Source of the DNA: Thermohalobaculum sp039033215
GTDB lineage: Bacteria; Pseudomonadota; Alphaproteobacteria; Rhodobacterales; Rhodobacteraceae
Reading direction: 5' to 3'
DNA length: 23,524 nt
Assembly (NCBI GenBank): GCA_039033215.1
Contig: JBCCDA010000071.1
Coordinates: forward strand, 1-23,524
The position numbers and the translations under genes were made by a program. The notes under the pieces were generated by a model, which did no database searches, was not told the DNA's origin, and saw nothing but the letters and a program-made list of their open reading frames with translations. Positions 14,159-21,425 of the stretch are shown here, one piece after another. Within the stretch, counting starts at the first letter, position 1, and every line of letters begins with the position of its first letter.

Positions 14159-15865
14159 ATGGCGAAGGCATCGGATCTGTTCATCAAGGCGCTGGAGGAG
14201 GAAGGGGTCGAGTACATCTTTGGCATCCCGGGCGAAGAGAACCTGGATTTCCTCGACTCGCTGTCGCGATCCACGAAGATCAAGCTGATCCTGACCCGTC
14301 ACGAACAGGCCGCCGGGTTCATGGCCGCGACCTACGGGCGATTCACCGGCAAGGCCGGGGTATGCCTGTCCACATTGGGGCCGGGGGCGACCAACTTCAC
14401 GACCGCGGCGGCCTATGCGCAGTTGGGTGGCATGCCCATCATGATGATCACCGGGCAGAAGCCGGTGAAGAAGTCCAAGCAGGGCCGTTTTCAGATCCTC
14501 GACGTCGTCGAGATGATGCGGCCGATCACCAAGTACGCCCACCAGATCGTGGCGTCGGACAACATCCCCTCCCGCGTGCGGGAAGCGATGCGTCTGGCGG
14601 AGGAGGAAAAGCCCGGCGCCGTTCACCTCGAGCTGCCCGAGGACATCGCCGACGAAGAGACGGACGAGCGCCCCATCCCCCGGTCAGCCACCCGTCGCCC
14701 GGTCCCCGAAGAAAAGGCGATTGCCGCTGCGGTCGAGAAGATTTCTGCCGCCAAGTCGCCCATCATCGTGATCGGCGCGGGCGGGAACCGCAAACTGACG
14801 GGCAAGATGCTGACCAAGCTGGTCGACAAGTTCGGCATCCCCTTCGTGACCACGCAGCTTGGCAAGGGCGTGATCGACGAACGCCACCCCCTGTTCATGG
14901 GATGCGCGGCGCTCTCGGCCAACGACTTCGTGCACCGCGCGATCGAGGCCGCCGATCTGATCATCAACGTCGGCCACGACGTGATCGAGAAGCCCCCCTT
15001 CTTCATGCGCCACGGCGCACCCGCGGATGAAGGCCATTCGGCCGATAACCCGGTCGAGGTCGCGGAGGGCACCAGGGTCATCCACATCTCGTTTCGCTCG
15101 GCCGAGGTGGACCCGGTCTACTTCCCGCAGCTCGAGGTCATCGGGGACATCGCGAACGCGATCTGGCAGATCAAGAACGGTCTCAGCGAGCGCAAGGACG
15201 CCTGCACCTGGGACTTCTCGCGGATGATGGAGGTCAAGCGCCACCACGACGCCAATATCGCCAAAGGGGCGGGGGATGCGCGCTTCCCGATCTACCCCCA
15301 GCGGCTGGTGCGCGAGATCAGGGAGGCGATGCCCGATGACGGGATCATCTGCCTGGATAACGGGGTCTACAAGATCTGGTTCGCGCGGAACTACACGGCG
15401 CACCAGCCCAACACGGTGCTGCTGGACAACGCGCTGGCGAGCATGGGCGCGGGGCTTCCCTCGGCCATGGCGGCGCACATGGTGCACCCGGAGCGCAAGA
15501 TCATGGCCATCTGCGGCGACGGGGGCTTCATGATGAACTCCCAGGAGCTTGAGACGGCAGTGCGGCTTGGCATGAACTTGACGTGCCTGATCCTGAATGA
15601 TTCCAGCTACGGGATGATCCGCTGGAAGCAGGCGAACATGGGCTTCGAGGATTGGGGGCTGACCTATGGCAACCCCGACTTCGTGAAGTATGCCGAGAGT
15701 TATGGGGCGCACGGCCACCGCGTCGATAGCAGCGAGGGGCTTGCGGCCCTCTTGGCGCACTGTCTGAACACGCCGGGTGTGCATGTGATCGACTGCCCGG
15801 TCGACTATTCCGAGAACGATCAGATCCTGAACATCGACATCAAGAACGAAAGCGCGGCCATCTAG
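14159..15865 (+). CDS. Thiamine-diphosphate enzyme, acetolactate synthase large-subunit family
   Basis: This cytoplasmic ThDP enzyme (568 residues) is most like acetolactate synthases, which condense two pyruvates to 2-acetolactate with loss of CO2. The N-terminal PYR domain has FGIPGEENLDFLDSL and the cofactor-activating glutamate E49 in RHEQAAGFMA. The middle FAD/nucleotide-like domain includes PIIVIGAGGNRK. The C-terminal PP domain has the ThDP/Mg motif GDGGFMMNSQELETA from residue 453, then LNDSSYGMI. The end VDYSEND resembles catabolic AlsS/BudB types, which work without a small subunit; none is encoded nearby. Other decarboxylase or lyase chemistry is possible. The ATG at 14159 has GGGGGGA just upstream; a GTG at 14117 would add 14 unlike residues. 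A terminator overlaps the stop, and an aldehyde dehydrogenase gene follows 120 nt later. Confidence 0.87.
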   Translation: MAKASDLFIKALEEEGVEYIFGIPGEENLDFLDSLSRSTKIKLILTRHEQAAGFMAATYGRFTGKAGVCLSTLGPGATNFTTAAAYAQLGGMPIMMITGQKPVKKSKQGRFQILDVVEMMRPITKYAHQIVASDNIPSRVREAMRLAEEEKPGAVHLELPEDIADEETDERPIPRSATRRPVPEEKAIAAAVEKISAAKSPIIVIGAGGNRKLTGKMLTKLVDKFGIPFVTTQLGKGVIDERHPLFMGCAALSANDFVHRAIEAADLIINVGHDVIEKPPFFMRHGAPADEGHSADNPVEVAEGTRVIHISFRSAEVDPVYFPQLEVIGDIANAIWQIKNGLSERKDACTWDFSRMMEVKRHHDANIAKGAGDARFPIYPQRLVREIREAMPDDGIICLDNGVYKIWFARNYTAHQPNTVLLDNALASMGAGLPSAMAAHMVHPERKIMAICGDGGFMMNSQELETAVRLGMNLTCLILNDSSYGMIRWKQANMGFEDWGLTYGNPDFVKYAESYGAHGHRVDSSEGLAALLAHCLNTPGVHVIDCPVDYSENDQILNIDIKNESAAI

Positions 15866-15880
15866 GCCGCGAGTCTTTTT
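15853..15880 (+). terminator. Intrinsic terminator overlapping the stop codon of the ThDP enzyme gene
   Basis: CGCGGCC (15853-15859) and GGCCGCG (15865-15871) form a perfect 7-bp stem around the 5-nt loop ATCTA. It is followed by AGTC and a run of five T (15876-15880). The TAG stop (15863-15865) lies at the loop and the start of the 3' arm, so translating ribosomes would cover the hairpin until termination. Confidence 0.75.
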
Positions 15881-15881
15881 C

Positions 15882-15967
15882 TGCAGGCCCGCCTCCTCCG
15901 TCCGCCCATCGCCCATGTCGCTCGGACGGGCAACATGGGCGACCCCGTGGGAGGAGACAGGCCTGCA
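15882..15967 (+). other. Nested 86-nt hairpin between ThDP enzyme and aldehyde dehydrogenase genes
   Basis: There are three perfectly complementary arm pairs in nested order. The outer pair is TGCAGGCC (15882-15889) with GGCCTGCA (15960-15967). The middle pair is CTCCTCC (15893-15899) with GGAGGAG (15950-15956). The inner pair is TCGCCCATGT (15909-15918) with ACATGGGCGA (15933-15942). That is 25 pairs, with 3x3 and 9x7 internal loops and a 14-nt terminal loop. A competing pairing, CCGTCCG (15898-15904) with CGGACGG (15923-15929), would break the inner and middle stems. The dehydrogenase Shine-Dalgarno GGAGG (15976-15980) lies just outside. It may be a leader switch, a small RNA or a mobile palindromic element. 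Confidence 0.6.
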
Positions 15968-15985
15968 CGATGCGTGGAGGACGCG

Positions 15986-17428
15986 ATGCTGAAAGACACC
16001 TATCCCTACTACCTCGCCAACGAGGCGGTTCACGCCAACACCGATCTGGCCGTCACCGACAAGTACTCGGGCGAGATCGCAACCCGTGTGGCGATGGCCG
16101 ACGAGGCCGCAATCGACGCCGGCATCGCCGCGGCGGTCGAGGCCACGCGCCCGATGGCCGAGATGGCGTCCTATGAAAAGCAGGATGTCCTGATGCACTG
16201 CGTCGCCCGTTTCAAGGAACGGTATGACGAGCTGGCCTATGCCCTCTGCGTCGAGGCGGGCAAGCCCATCAAGGATGCCGAGGGCGAGGCGACGCGCCTG
16301 ATCGACACGTTCCGGATTGCCGCAGAGGAATCGACGCGTATGCACGGGGAGCTGCAGGCGCTGGACATCTCTCCCCGGGCCAAGGGGTATCGGGGGATGT
16401 GGAAGCGGGTGCCGATCGGGCCGTGCAGCTTCATCTCACCCTTCAACTTTCCGCTCAACCTCGCCGCCCACAAGATCGCGCCTGCACTGGCGGTCGGGTG
16501 TCCCTTCGTGATGAAACCTGCCTCGAAGACCCCACTGGGCGCACTGATCATGGGCGAGGTGCTGGCCGAGACGGATCTGCCCAAGGGGGCCTTCTCGATC
16601 CTGCCGGCCACCCGGGACGGCGCAGATCTGTTCACCGTCGACGAGCGGCTGAAACTGCTCAGCTTCACGGGCTCTCCGGGCGTCGGCTGGGAGCTGAAGG
16701 CCCGGGCGGGCAAGAAGAAGGTCGTGCTGGAACTGGGCGGCAACGCCGCCGTGGTGGTGGACAAGGACACCGATCTCGACGACGCGGTCGAGCGCATCAT
16801 CTTCGGCGCGTTCTACCAATCCGGCCAGTCATGCATCGGCGTCCAGCGCATTCTGATCCACGAGGATATCTACCCGGAAATGCGCGACAAGCTGGTCGAG
16901 ACGACCGCCACGCTCAAATCCGGCGACCCCAAGGACCGCGACGTCTTCATCGGCCCCATGATCTCGGAGGGTGAGGCCAGGCGCCTGCATGACTGGATCC
17001 TCGAGGCGCATACCAACGGCGCCGATGTGCTCTGCGGCGGCAAGCGCGAGGGCAACATGCTCGAGGCGACGCTGATGGAGAACGTCGGGCCCGGCGAGAA
17101 GGTCAACACCGAAGAGGCCTTCGGCCCGCTTGCCATCCTGATCCCCTTCACGACCTGGGAGGAGGCGCTGCAGATCGTCAATGACTCCAAGTTCGGTCTG
17201 CAGGCGGGGATCTTCACGCGCGATTTCTACAAGGTGCAGCGCGCGTGGGATGTGCTGGAAGTGGGCGGGATCGTCGTCGGCGATGTGCCGAGCTACCGGG
17301 TCGACAACATGCCCTATGGCGGGGTGAAGGACTCCGGCCTCGGCCGCGAGGGGATCACCTTTGCCATGGAGGACATGACCGAGATCCGCAACCTCGTCAT
17401 CCGCACGCCCCCTGGCGCAGGTGTCTGA
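15986..17428 (+). CDS. NAD(P)-dependent aldehyde dehydrogenase
   Basis: This cytoplasmic enzyme oxidises an aldehyde to its acid (480 residues, the usual length). The catalytic cysteine is C283 in YQSGQSCIGVQR and the general base is E249 in VLELGGNAA, 34 residues apart as in the family. SPFNFPLNLAAHK holds the oxyanion asparagine, LLSFTGSPGVGWELK is the cofactor region, and EEAFGPLAILIPF and NMPYGGVKDSGLGREG are the conserved C-terminal blocks. It resembles the succinate-semialdehyde/lactaldehyde dehydrogenase branches; the substrate is not certain. The ATG at 15986 has GGAGG 5 nt upstream. An earlier in-frame ATG at 15935 would start inside the hairpin arm and add 17 atypical residues. Co-location with the ThDP enzyme hints at a shared carbon pathway, but a terminator and long hairpin separate the two. 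Confidence 0.93.
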   Translation: MLKDTYPYYLANEAVHANTDLAVTDKYSGEIATRVAMADEAAIDAGIAAAVEATRPMAEMASYEKQDVLMHCVARFKERYDELAYALCVEAGKPIKDAEGEATRLIDTFRIAAEESTRMHGELQALDISPRAKGYRGMWKRVPIGPCSFISPFNFPLNLAAHKIAPALAVGCPFVMKPASKTPLGALIMGEVLAETDLPKGAFSILPATRDGADLFTVDERLKLLSFTGSPGVGWELKARAGKKKVVLELGGNAAVVVDKDTDLDDAVERIIFGAFYQSGQSCIGVQRILIHEDIYPEMRDKLVETTATLKSGDPKDRDVFIGPMISEGEARRLHDWILEAHTNGADVLCGGKREGNMLEATLMENVGPGEKVNTEEAFGPLAILIPFTTWEEALQIVNDSKFGLQAGIFTRDFYKVQRAWDVLEVGGIVVGDVPSYRVDNMPYGGVKDSGLGREGITFAMEDMTEIRNLVIRTPPGAGV

Positions 17429-17514
17429 GGCGGGGCCGCGCGCGGGTGGGTGGGGTGCCGGGACGCCTGCCTCCCCTCCATGACCTCGGGGGGGAGCGCG
17501 CGGCCTCGCCTCAG
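17425..17514. terminator. Hairpin containing both stop codons of convergent genes (bidirectional terminator candidate)
   Basis: Nucleotides 17425-17443 pair with 17496-17514 over 19 positions with a single G-U. The 5' arm contains the dehydrogenase TGA (17426-17428). The 3' arm contains the reverse-complemented TGA of trkH (17513-17511). Inside, CTCCCC (17471-17476) can pair with GGGGAG (17491-17496). No T-run follows on either strand, so classical Rho-independent release is uncertain. It could act as an end-stabilising stem for both transcripts. Confidence 0.6.
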
Positions 17515-18959
17515 GGCCGCCAGAACAGCGGCGTCAGCAATACCAGGACGGACATGAACTCCAACCGTCCGAAGACCATGCCGGTGGCCATGATCCACTT
17601 GGCGAAAGGCTCGACACCCGCGTAGTTCCCGGCTGGCCCGATGTCCGGACCCAGCCCCGGGCCGACGTTCGTCAGGATAGCGACCGACCCCGAGATCGCA
17701 CCGATCGTGTCCATCCCGTTCAACGAGAGCAGGATTGCCCAGACGCTCAGCGCCCCGGCAAAGACCAAGAAATACCCCATGACCGACGACAGGACGTCCC
17801 GATCGATCACCCGACCCTGATAGCGCAGCGGATGCACGCCGTGGGGCGAGTGGATGCGGCGCAGCTGCACGATCAGGGCCGCGAACAGGATCTGATAGCG
17901 GAAGATCTTGGCTGAACAGGCGGTCGACCCCGCACAGCCACCGATCAGCGCCAGGATGAAGAACAGAGCTGCCGGAAACGGACCCCAGGCGTAGAAATCC
18001 CGCACCGAGTATCCCGTGCCCGTGAGGATGGACGTCGTGTTGAAGACGGCGGTACGGAAGGCGACCTCGGCGGTGCGATCTGCGTCGACCATGCGAAACA
18101 CCATCAGGACCGCTGCAACCACGGCGATGATCGCGAAGAAGGCACGCACCTGACTGTCCCGCCAGATGGGCACGAGGTTTCCGCCGGCCGCCTGCATCAG
18201 GCGCAGGAACGGCAGCGCCGCCAAGGCCATGAAGACGATTGCGACATACTGCGTGGCCGGCGCCATGTTCGTGAACGACGCGTCGTAGTTTCCCAACCCC
18301 CCTGTCGAAACGGTGGTCATCGCGTGGCAGATCGCATCGAACGCGGTCATGCCGGTGCCCGCATAGCCGAGCGCACAGGCAACCGTCAGCGCAACATAGA
18401 GCCCGCTGATCTGGGTGGCCGTCTCTGCCGCCCGGGGCAGGATATCGCCCATCAGATCGAACCCCTCCGATCGGAAGAACTGCATGCCCCCGATCTTCAG
18501 CGCGGGCAGGAAAACCATCGCGACGACCACAATCCCGACGCCGCCAAACCACTGCAGCATGGCCCTCCAGAGGAGCATCCCGCGCGGCGCCTGCTCGAGG
18601 TTATCGAACACCGTGGCACCTGTGGTCGTCAGCCCGGACATCGCTTCGAAGAAGGCATCGGTGTAGGTCGCCTGCGGGGCGCTGAAGACGAACGGCAAGG
18701 CACCGAAAATGGGCAACGCCACCCACACCAGGACGGTCAGCAGCAGCGCCTGGCGCCTGTCCAGACCCTTGGAGCGATCGGTGTCGGTCAAAAACGCCAG
18801 CGCCGTGCCCGACGCCATCGTGATCAGTGCCGCAATCAGGAATCCGAACCAGAGCTCGGCCCCATCAACAACGTCCAACAGGGTCGGCAACAGCATCGCC
18901 GCCCCCAGCGCGGCGGTGAGGCGCCCGATGACGTGGCCGACCGGCTGGAACCCTCTCAT
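17511..18959 (-). CDS. trkH: Potassium uptake protein TrkH
   Basis: This is the inner-membrane potassium-translocating subunit of the Trk system (482 residues), which works with the cytoplasmic NAD-binding TrkA (not in the window). The chain is hydrophobic throughout, with the four membrane-pore-membrane repeats of the SKT superfamily. Pore-loop signatures can be read in order: MSGLTTTGATVFD, MTTVSTGGLGNYD, TTSILTGTGYSVRDF and AILTNVGPGLGPD. WFGGVGIVVVAMVFLPALKIGG, between the first and second pores, is also typical. The ATG at 18959 begins MRGFQPVGHVIGRL, as expected. The gene is convergent with the aldehyde dehydrogenase, sharing a hairpin at the stops, and lies 121 nt downstream of the HxlR-type gene on the same strand. 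Confidence 0.95.
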   Translation of the reverse strand: MRGFQPVGHVIGRLTAALGAAMLLPTLLDVVDGAELWFGFLIAALITMASGTALAFLTDTDRSKGLDRRQALLLTVLVWVALPIFGALPFVFSAPQATYTDAFFEAMSGLTTTGATVFDNLEQAPRGMLLWRAMLQWFGGVGIVVVAMVFLPALKIGGMQFFRSEGFDLMGDILPRAAETATQISGLYVALTVACALGYAGTGMTAFDAICHAMTTVSTGGLGNYDASFTNMAPATQYVAIVFMALAALPFLRLMQAAGGNLVPIWRDSQVRAFFAIIAVVAAVLMVFRMVDADRTAEVAFRTAVFNTTSILTGTGYSVRDFYAWGPFPAALFFILALIGGCAGSTACSAKIFRYQILFAALIVQLRRIHSPHGVHPLRYQGRVIDRDVLSSVMGYFLVFAGALSVWAILLSLNGMDTIGAISGSVAILTNVGPGLGPDIGPAGNYAGVEPFAKWIMATGMVFGRLEFMSVLVLLTPLFWRP

Positions 18960-19080
18960 GCGCTCAAGCGTCGTTCGCGCCGAAGGGGGGTGTCAAGGAC
19001 TTCGGCAGCCGGAGACGCCGATGCCCATCGCCGTCGCCGGTTGCGCTGTCTCCCCGGGCAGCAAGCTTGTTCGTCGCCTG

Positions 19081-19410
19081 TCATTCAGGCGCGCGCGCCA
19101 CGGCCTGCCAGCGGGCGGCGACCGCATCGAAACGCCCGATCACGCCGTGGACCTCCGTCCCGATCTCGGTCAGCCCATACGTGACCTTGGGCGGCACGGT
19201 CGGCTCGATCTCACGCCACACAAGGCCGTCCGCTTCGAGTTCCCGCAACCTTTGCGTCAGCACCTTCGGTGAGATGCCCGCCACATGGCGGCGCAGGACG
19301 GCGAACCGGCATGCGCCGTGGGTTCCCAGCGCGTGAATGACATGCGTCTTCCACTGACCCCACAAGGCACGGAGCAGGGGGTCGGCCGGGCAACCTTCCT
19401 TTTGGGCCAT
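19081..19410 (-). CDS. HxlR-family (DUF24) winged-helix regulator
   Basis: This is a small dimeric DNA-binding protein (109 residues), a usual size for HxlR regulators, many of which sense electrophiles, quinones or aldehydes through a conserved N-terminal cysteine. Here C7 in EGCPADPLL is in that place. WGQWKTHVIHALG, HVAGISPKVLTQRLRELEADGLV and PPKVTYGLTEIG are the family's wing and recognition blocks. The ATG at 19410 has AGGA 5 nt upstream. In-frame ATGs at 19449 and 19485 would run into the divergent promoter region and add unlike sequence. It is divergent from a VOC dioxygenase gene, which it probably controls together with itself, as local HxlR regulators commonly do. Confidence 0.87.
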   Translation of the reverse strand: MAQKEGCPADPLLRALWGQWKTHVIHALGTHGACRFAVLRRHVAGISPKVLTQRLRELEADGLVWREIEPTVPPKVTYGLTEIGTEVHGVIGRFDAVAARWQAVARAPE

Positions 19411-19536
19411 GGCCGTCCTACTTCCCGGACCTGACGAGGTGGTTTCCATTCGGTAACTACTTTCACTTGGATACTTGCATTCCATATGAAGCCCGGCGCC
19501 CGAACACAATGGGCGATAGCAATGAAAGGGTCTCCA
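19411..19536. promoter_or_regulatory. Divergent promoter/operator region of the HxlR-dioxygenase pair
   Basis: This is a 126-nt region between divergent starts. It holds three ACTT elements in the same orientation (19459-19462, 19465-19468, 19473-19476) within a relatively AT-rich core at 19450-19486. These are candidate contacts for the HxlR protein. I could not define -35/-10 boxes with confidence. Confidence 0.4.
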
Positions 19537-20457
19537 ATGTCCAGGTCTGTCGTCGGCCTCCACCACGTCACGGCAATCAGCGGCCCGCCGCAGGAAAACC
19601 TCGAGTTCTACGTGGGGCAGCTTGGTCAGCGTCTGGTCAAGCGCACTGTCAACTTTGACGACCCCGGCACGTACCACCTGTACTACGGGAACGCCGAGGC
19701 ATCGCCCGGATCGATCATGACGTTCTTCCCCTTCGTCGACGCAGGTCCCGGCCGGCCCGGTGCCGGCATGGCGAGCGCCGTCGCTTATTCGGTCCCGGAT
19801 CTCGAAGCCGAGATGCTGCGGCTGGCCGAGGCCGCGATCGACTTCGAAGGGCCCTTCCATCGGTTTGGCGCGCAAGGCATTGCCCTGCGTGATCCCGATG
19901 GATTGCGGGTTGAGCTGATCGAAGAAGGCACCTCGGGCCGCTTCCACTCCGTGACGCTGTGGCTGGATGATGTCGAGCCGACCGCGCGCGTGCTCGAAGT
20001 GATGGGCTATGTGCGGTCGGGCACCGAAAGTGATCCGACCGGCGGCACCGGTGGTACCGAGCAGCGCGTCCGGCTGCAGGCGGGTACGTCCGATGGGGCG
20101 GCTCTCGTCGACCTGATGACATCGGATGCGCCGTCGATCGGGCGTCCGGGCGCGGGCACGATCCACCATGTCGCCTTCCGCGCTCGCACGGCCGAGGAAC
20201 AGCTTGCCTGGCGCGAGAAGCTGCTCGGCGAGGGGTTCGACGTGACCCCGGTGATCGACCGGCAGTACTTCGATGCCATCTACTTCCGGACGCCGGGCGG
20301 TGTGCTGTTCGAGATCGCGACAGACCCGCCTGGTTTTGCGCGGGACGAAGACCCAGCCCATCTGGGCGAGGCCCTGAAACTGCCCGACCAGTACGAGCCG
20401 ATCCGCGACCGGATCGAGCGGGTGCTGCCAGAGCTCAAACTGCCGAGGGCATCATGA
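19537..20457 (+). CDS. Ring-cleaving dioxygenase, VOC superfamily (MhqO/YkcA type)
   Basis: This is a cytoplasmic metal-dependent extradiol-type dioxygenase (306 residues) with tandem VOC modules. It is of the kind that opens hydroquinone or catechol-like rings in the Bacillus Mhq proteins. It starts MSRSVVGLHHVTAISG, the standard opening of this subfamily, with ligand candidate H10. A second metal ligand is H211 in TIHHVAFR, and E259 lies in GVLFEIATDPPGF. YHLYYGNAEASPGSIMTFFP is another conserved block. The ATG at 19537 was preferred because AAAGGG lies about 7 nt upstream; in-frame ATGs at 19486 and 19522 add residues outside the fold. The stop overlaps the next gene's start (ATGA), so the two are coupled. 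The divergent HxlR gene is the likely regulator. Confidence 0.9.
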   Translation: MSRSVVGLHHVTAISGPPQENLEFYVGQLGQRLVKRTVNFDDPGTYHLYYGNAEASPGSIMTFFPFVDAGPGRPGAGMASAVAYSVPDLEAEMLRLAEAAIDFEGPFHRFGAQGIALRDPDGLRVELIEEGTSGRFHSVTLWLDDVEPTARVLEVMGYVRSGTESDPTGGTGGTEQRVRLQAGTSDGAALVDLMTSDAPSIGRPGAGTIHHVAFRARTAEEQLAWREKLLGEGFDVTPVIDRQYFDAIYFRTPGGVLFEIATDPPGFARDEDPAHLGEALKLPDQYEPIRDRIERVLPELKLPRAS

Positions 20458-21161
20458 CGGTCCCGCGCCTCGCATCAGCCGTGACGGGTGGGACCGGGCC
20501 CCACGCGGGGCAGCGTGTCGTCCAGGGTGGCGCGCCGCTGTCCCGTGCGGGCCGGGCCTTGGTCGCCCTGCATGGCCGCGGCGGCGGGCCGGAGGACATG
20601 TTGGCGCTTGTGGCGCATCTGGCGTTGCCGGATGTGGCCGTGATTGCGCCCGGGGCCGCTGGGCGGTCGTGGTGGCCAAACAGCTTCCTGGCCCCGCTGG
20701 AAGCCAACGAGCCGGGTCTCGCCAGCGGTCTCTCGGTGGTCGAGGCCCTGCTGGACGATCTCTCGCAAGCGGGCTTCGGCCCCGAGCGGGTCGTGCTTGC
20801 AGGGTTCAGCCAGGGCGCGTGCCTGACGCTCGAGGCGGCGGCGCGGCTGGCGCAGCCCTTCCATGCGGTGGCGGGCCTTTCAGGCGGCCTGGTCGGCACG
20901 GGCGAGACTGGAGGGGCGCCTCTGGACACGCTCTATGGTCACGCGGACAAGTCGTTCGACTACGCTGGTCGGCTCATCGGTGTGCCCGTTCTGCTGGGCT
21001 GCCATGCGCGCGATCCCCACATCCCGCTGACGCGCGTCGAGGACAGCGCGCAGGTCCTTCGCGACATGGGCGCCGAAGTCGAGACGATGATCCTTCCCGG
21101 GGCCGGTCACGGCATCGTCGCCGAGGAGGCCACGTGGTTGCGCAAGCACCTGAACACCTAG
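20454..21161 (+). CDS. Alpha/beta hydrolase, phospholipase/carboxylesterase type (MhqD-like)
   Basis: This cytoplasmic serine hydrolase of 235 residues belongs to the YpfH/MhqD carboxylesterase group. The catalytic triad can be read: S119 in AGFSQGA, D187 in HARDPHIP and H219 in GAGHGI. LVALHGRGGGPEDM (about 36-50) supplies the oxyanion region and SWWPNSF is typical of the group. Its start overlaps the dioxygenase stop by 4 nt. In Bacillus, mhqO and mhqD homologues sit together and respond to quinones, so a joint role in breaking down electrophilic aromatic compounds is a fair inference. The natural substrate is unknown. No signal peptide is visible. Confidence 0.9.
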   Translation: MTVPRLASAVTGGTGPHAGQRVVQGGAPLSRAGRALVALHGRGGGPEDMLALVAHLALPDVAVIAPGAAGRSWWPNSFLAPLEANEPGLASGLSVVEALLDDLSQAGFGPERVVLAGFSQGACLTLEAAARLAQPFHAVAGLSGGLVGTGETGGAPLDTLYGHADKSFDYAGRLIGVPVLLGCHARDPHIPLTRVEDSAQVLRDMGAEVETMILPGAGHGIVAEEATWLRKHLNT

Positions 21162-21205
21162 GTCACGGCACTGCCCGTCTCCGGTCGCGTCGGAACGCCA
21201 CCAAG

Positions 21206-21264
21206 GATCAGAGGGACCTTGCCGTTCTGGCCAACCTCTGATCGGCGAGCGCGAGGCAAGGTCC
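21206..21264 (+). other. Two interleaved perfect inverted repeats
   Basis: GATCAGAGG (21206-21214) complements CCTCTGATC (21235-21243). GGACCTTGCC (21214-21223) complements GGCAAGGTCC (21255-21264). The order is arm A, arm B, A', B', and one G (21214) is shared, so the stems either exclude each other or form a partial pseudoknot. They lie 45 nt after the hydrolase stop and about 160 nt before the lipase start. There is no T-run after them. Function is unknown; a switch-like leader or the remains of a mobile element are possible. Confidence 0.5.
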
Positions 21265-21383
21265 ACCGACCAACCCTACGCGCCAAAATCCGACACCTGG
21301 CACCCCTTGCTCAGCGCTGTGGAGCGGCTAAGGTCGCGCGTCACCAGTTCCCGATTTCTCCTATGCATACGCGCGCCTACGAT

Positions 21384-21400
21384 GTGATCGGACGGTGATC
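21384..21400. promoter_or_regulatory. Tandem GTGATC sites upstream of the lipase gene
   Basis: GTGATC occurs at 21384-21389 and 21395-21400 in the same orientation with an 11-bp period, just upstream of the Shine-Dalgarno GGGAGAG (21413-21419). The spacing puts both on one face of the helix, which would suit a regulator. It could also be chance. The rest of 21265-21383 shows nothing I can name. Confidence 0.25.
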
Positions 21401-21425
21401 TGAACCGAGAACGGGAGAGACCAAA

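Noticed and set aside
14684..16345. Minus-strand 553-codon frame across the ThDP and dehydrogenase genes
   Set aside because: It spans two real genes, the terminator and the spacer on the other strand. Composition is typical of a shadow frame.
19411..19485. Longer HxlR reading from ATG 19449 or 19485
   Set aside because: It would consume the divergent promoter region. ATG 19410 has a proper Shine-Dalgarno and fits the family length.
21198..21207. 10-nt CCACCAAGGA here and again at the extreme right edge (23515-23524), as possible direct repeats flanking the lipase gene
   Set aside because: Ten-base matches are expected by chance many times in a window this size, and the second copy is cut by the edge so it cannot be extended.
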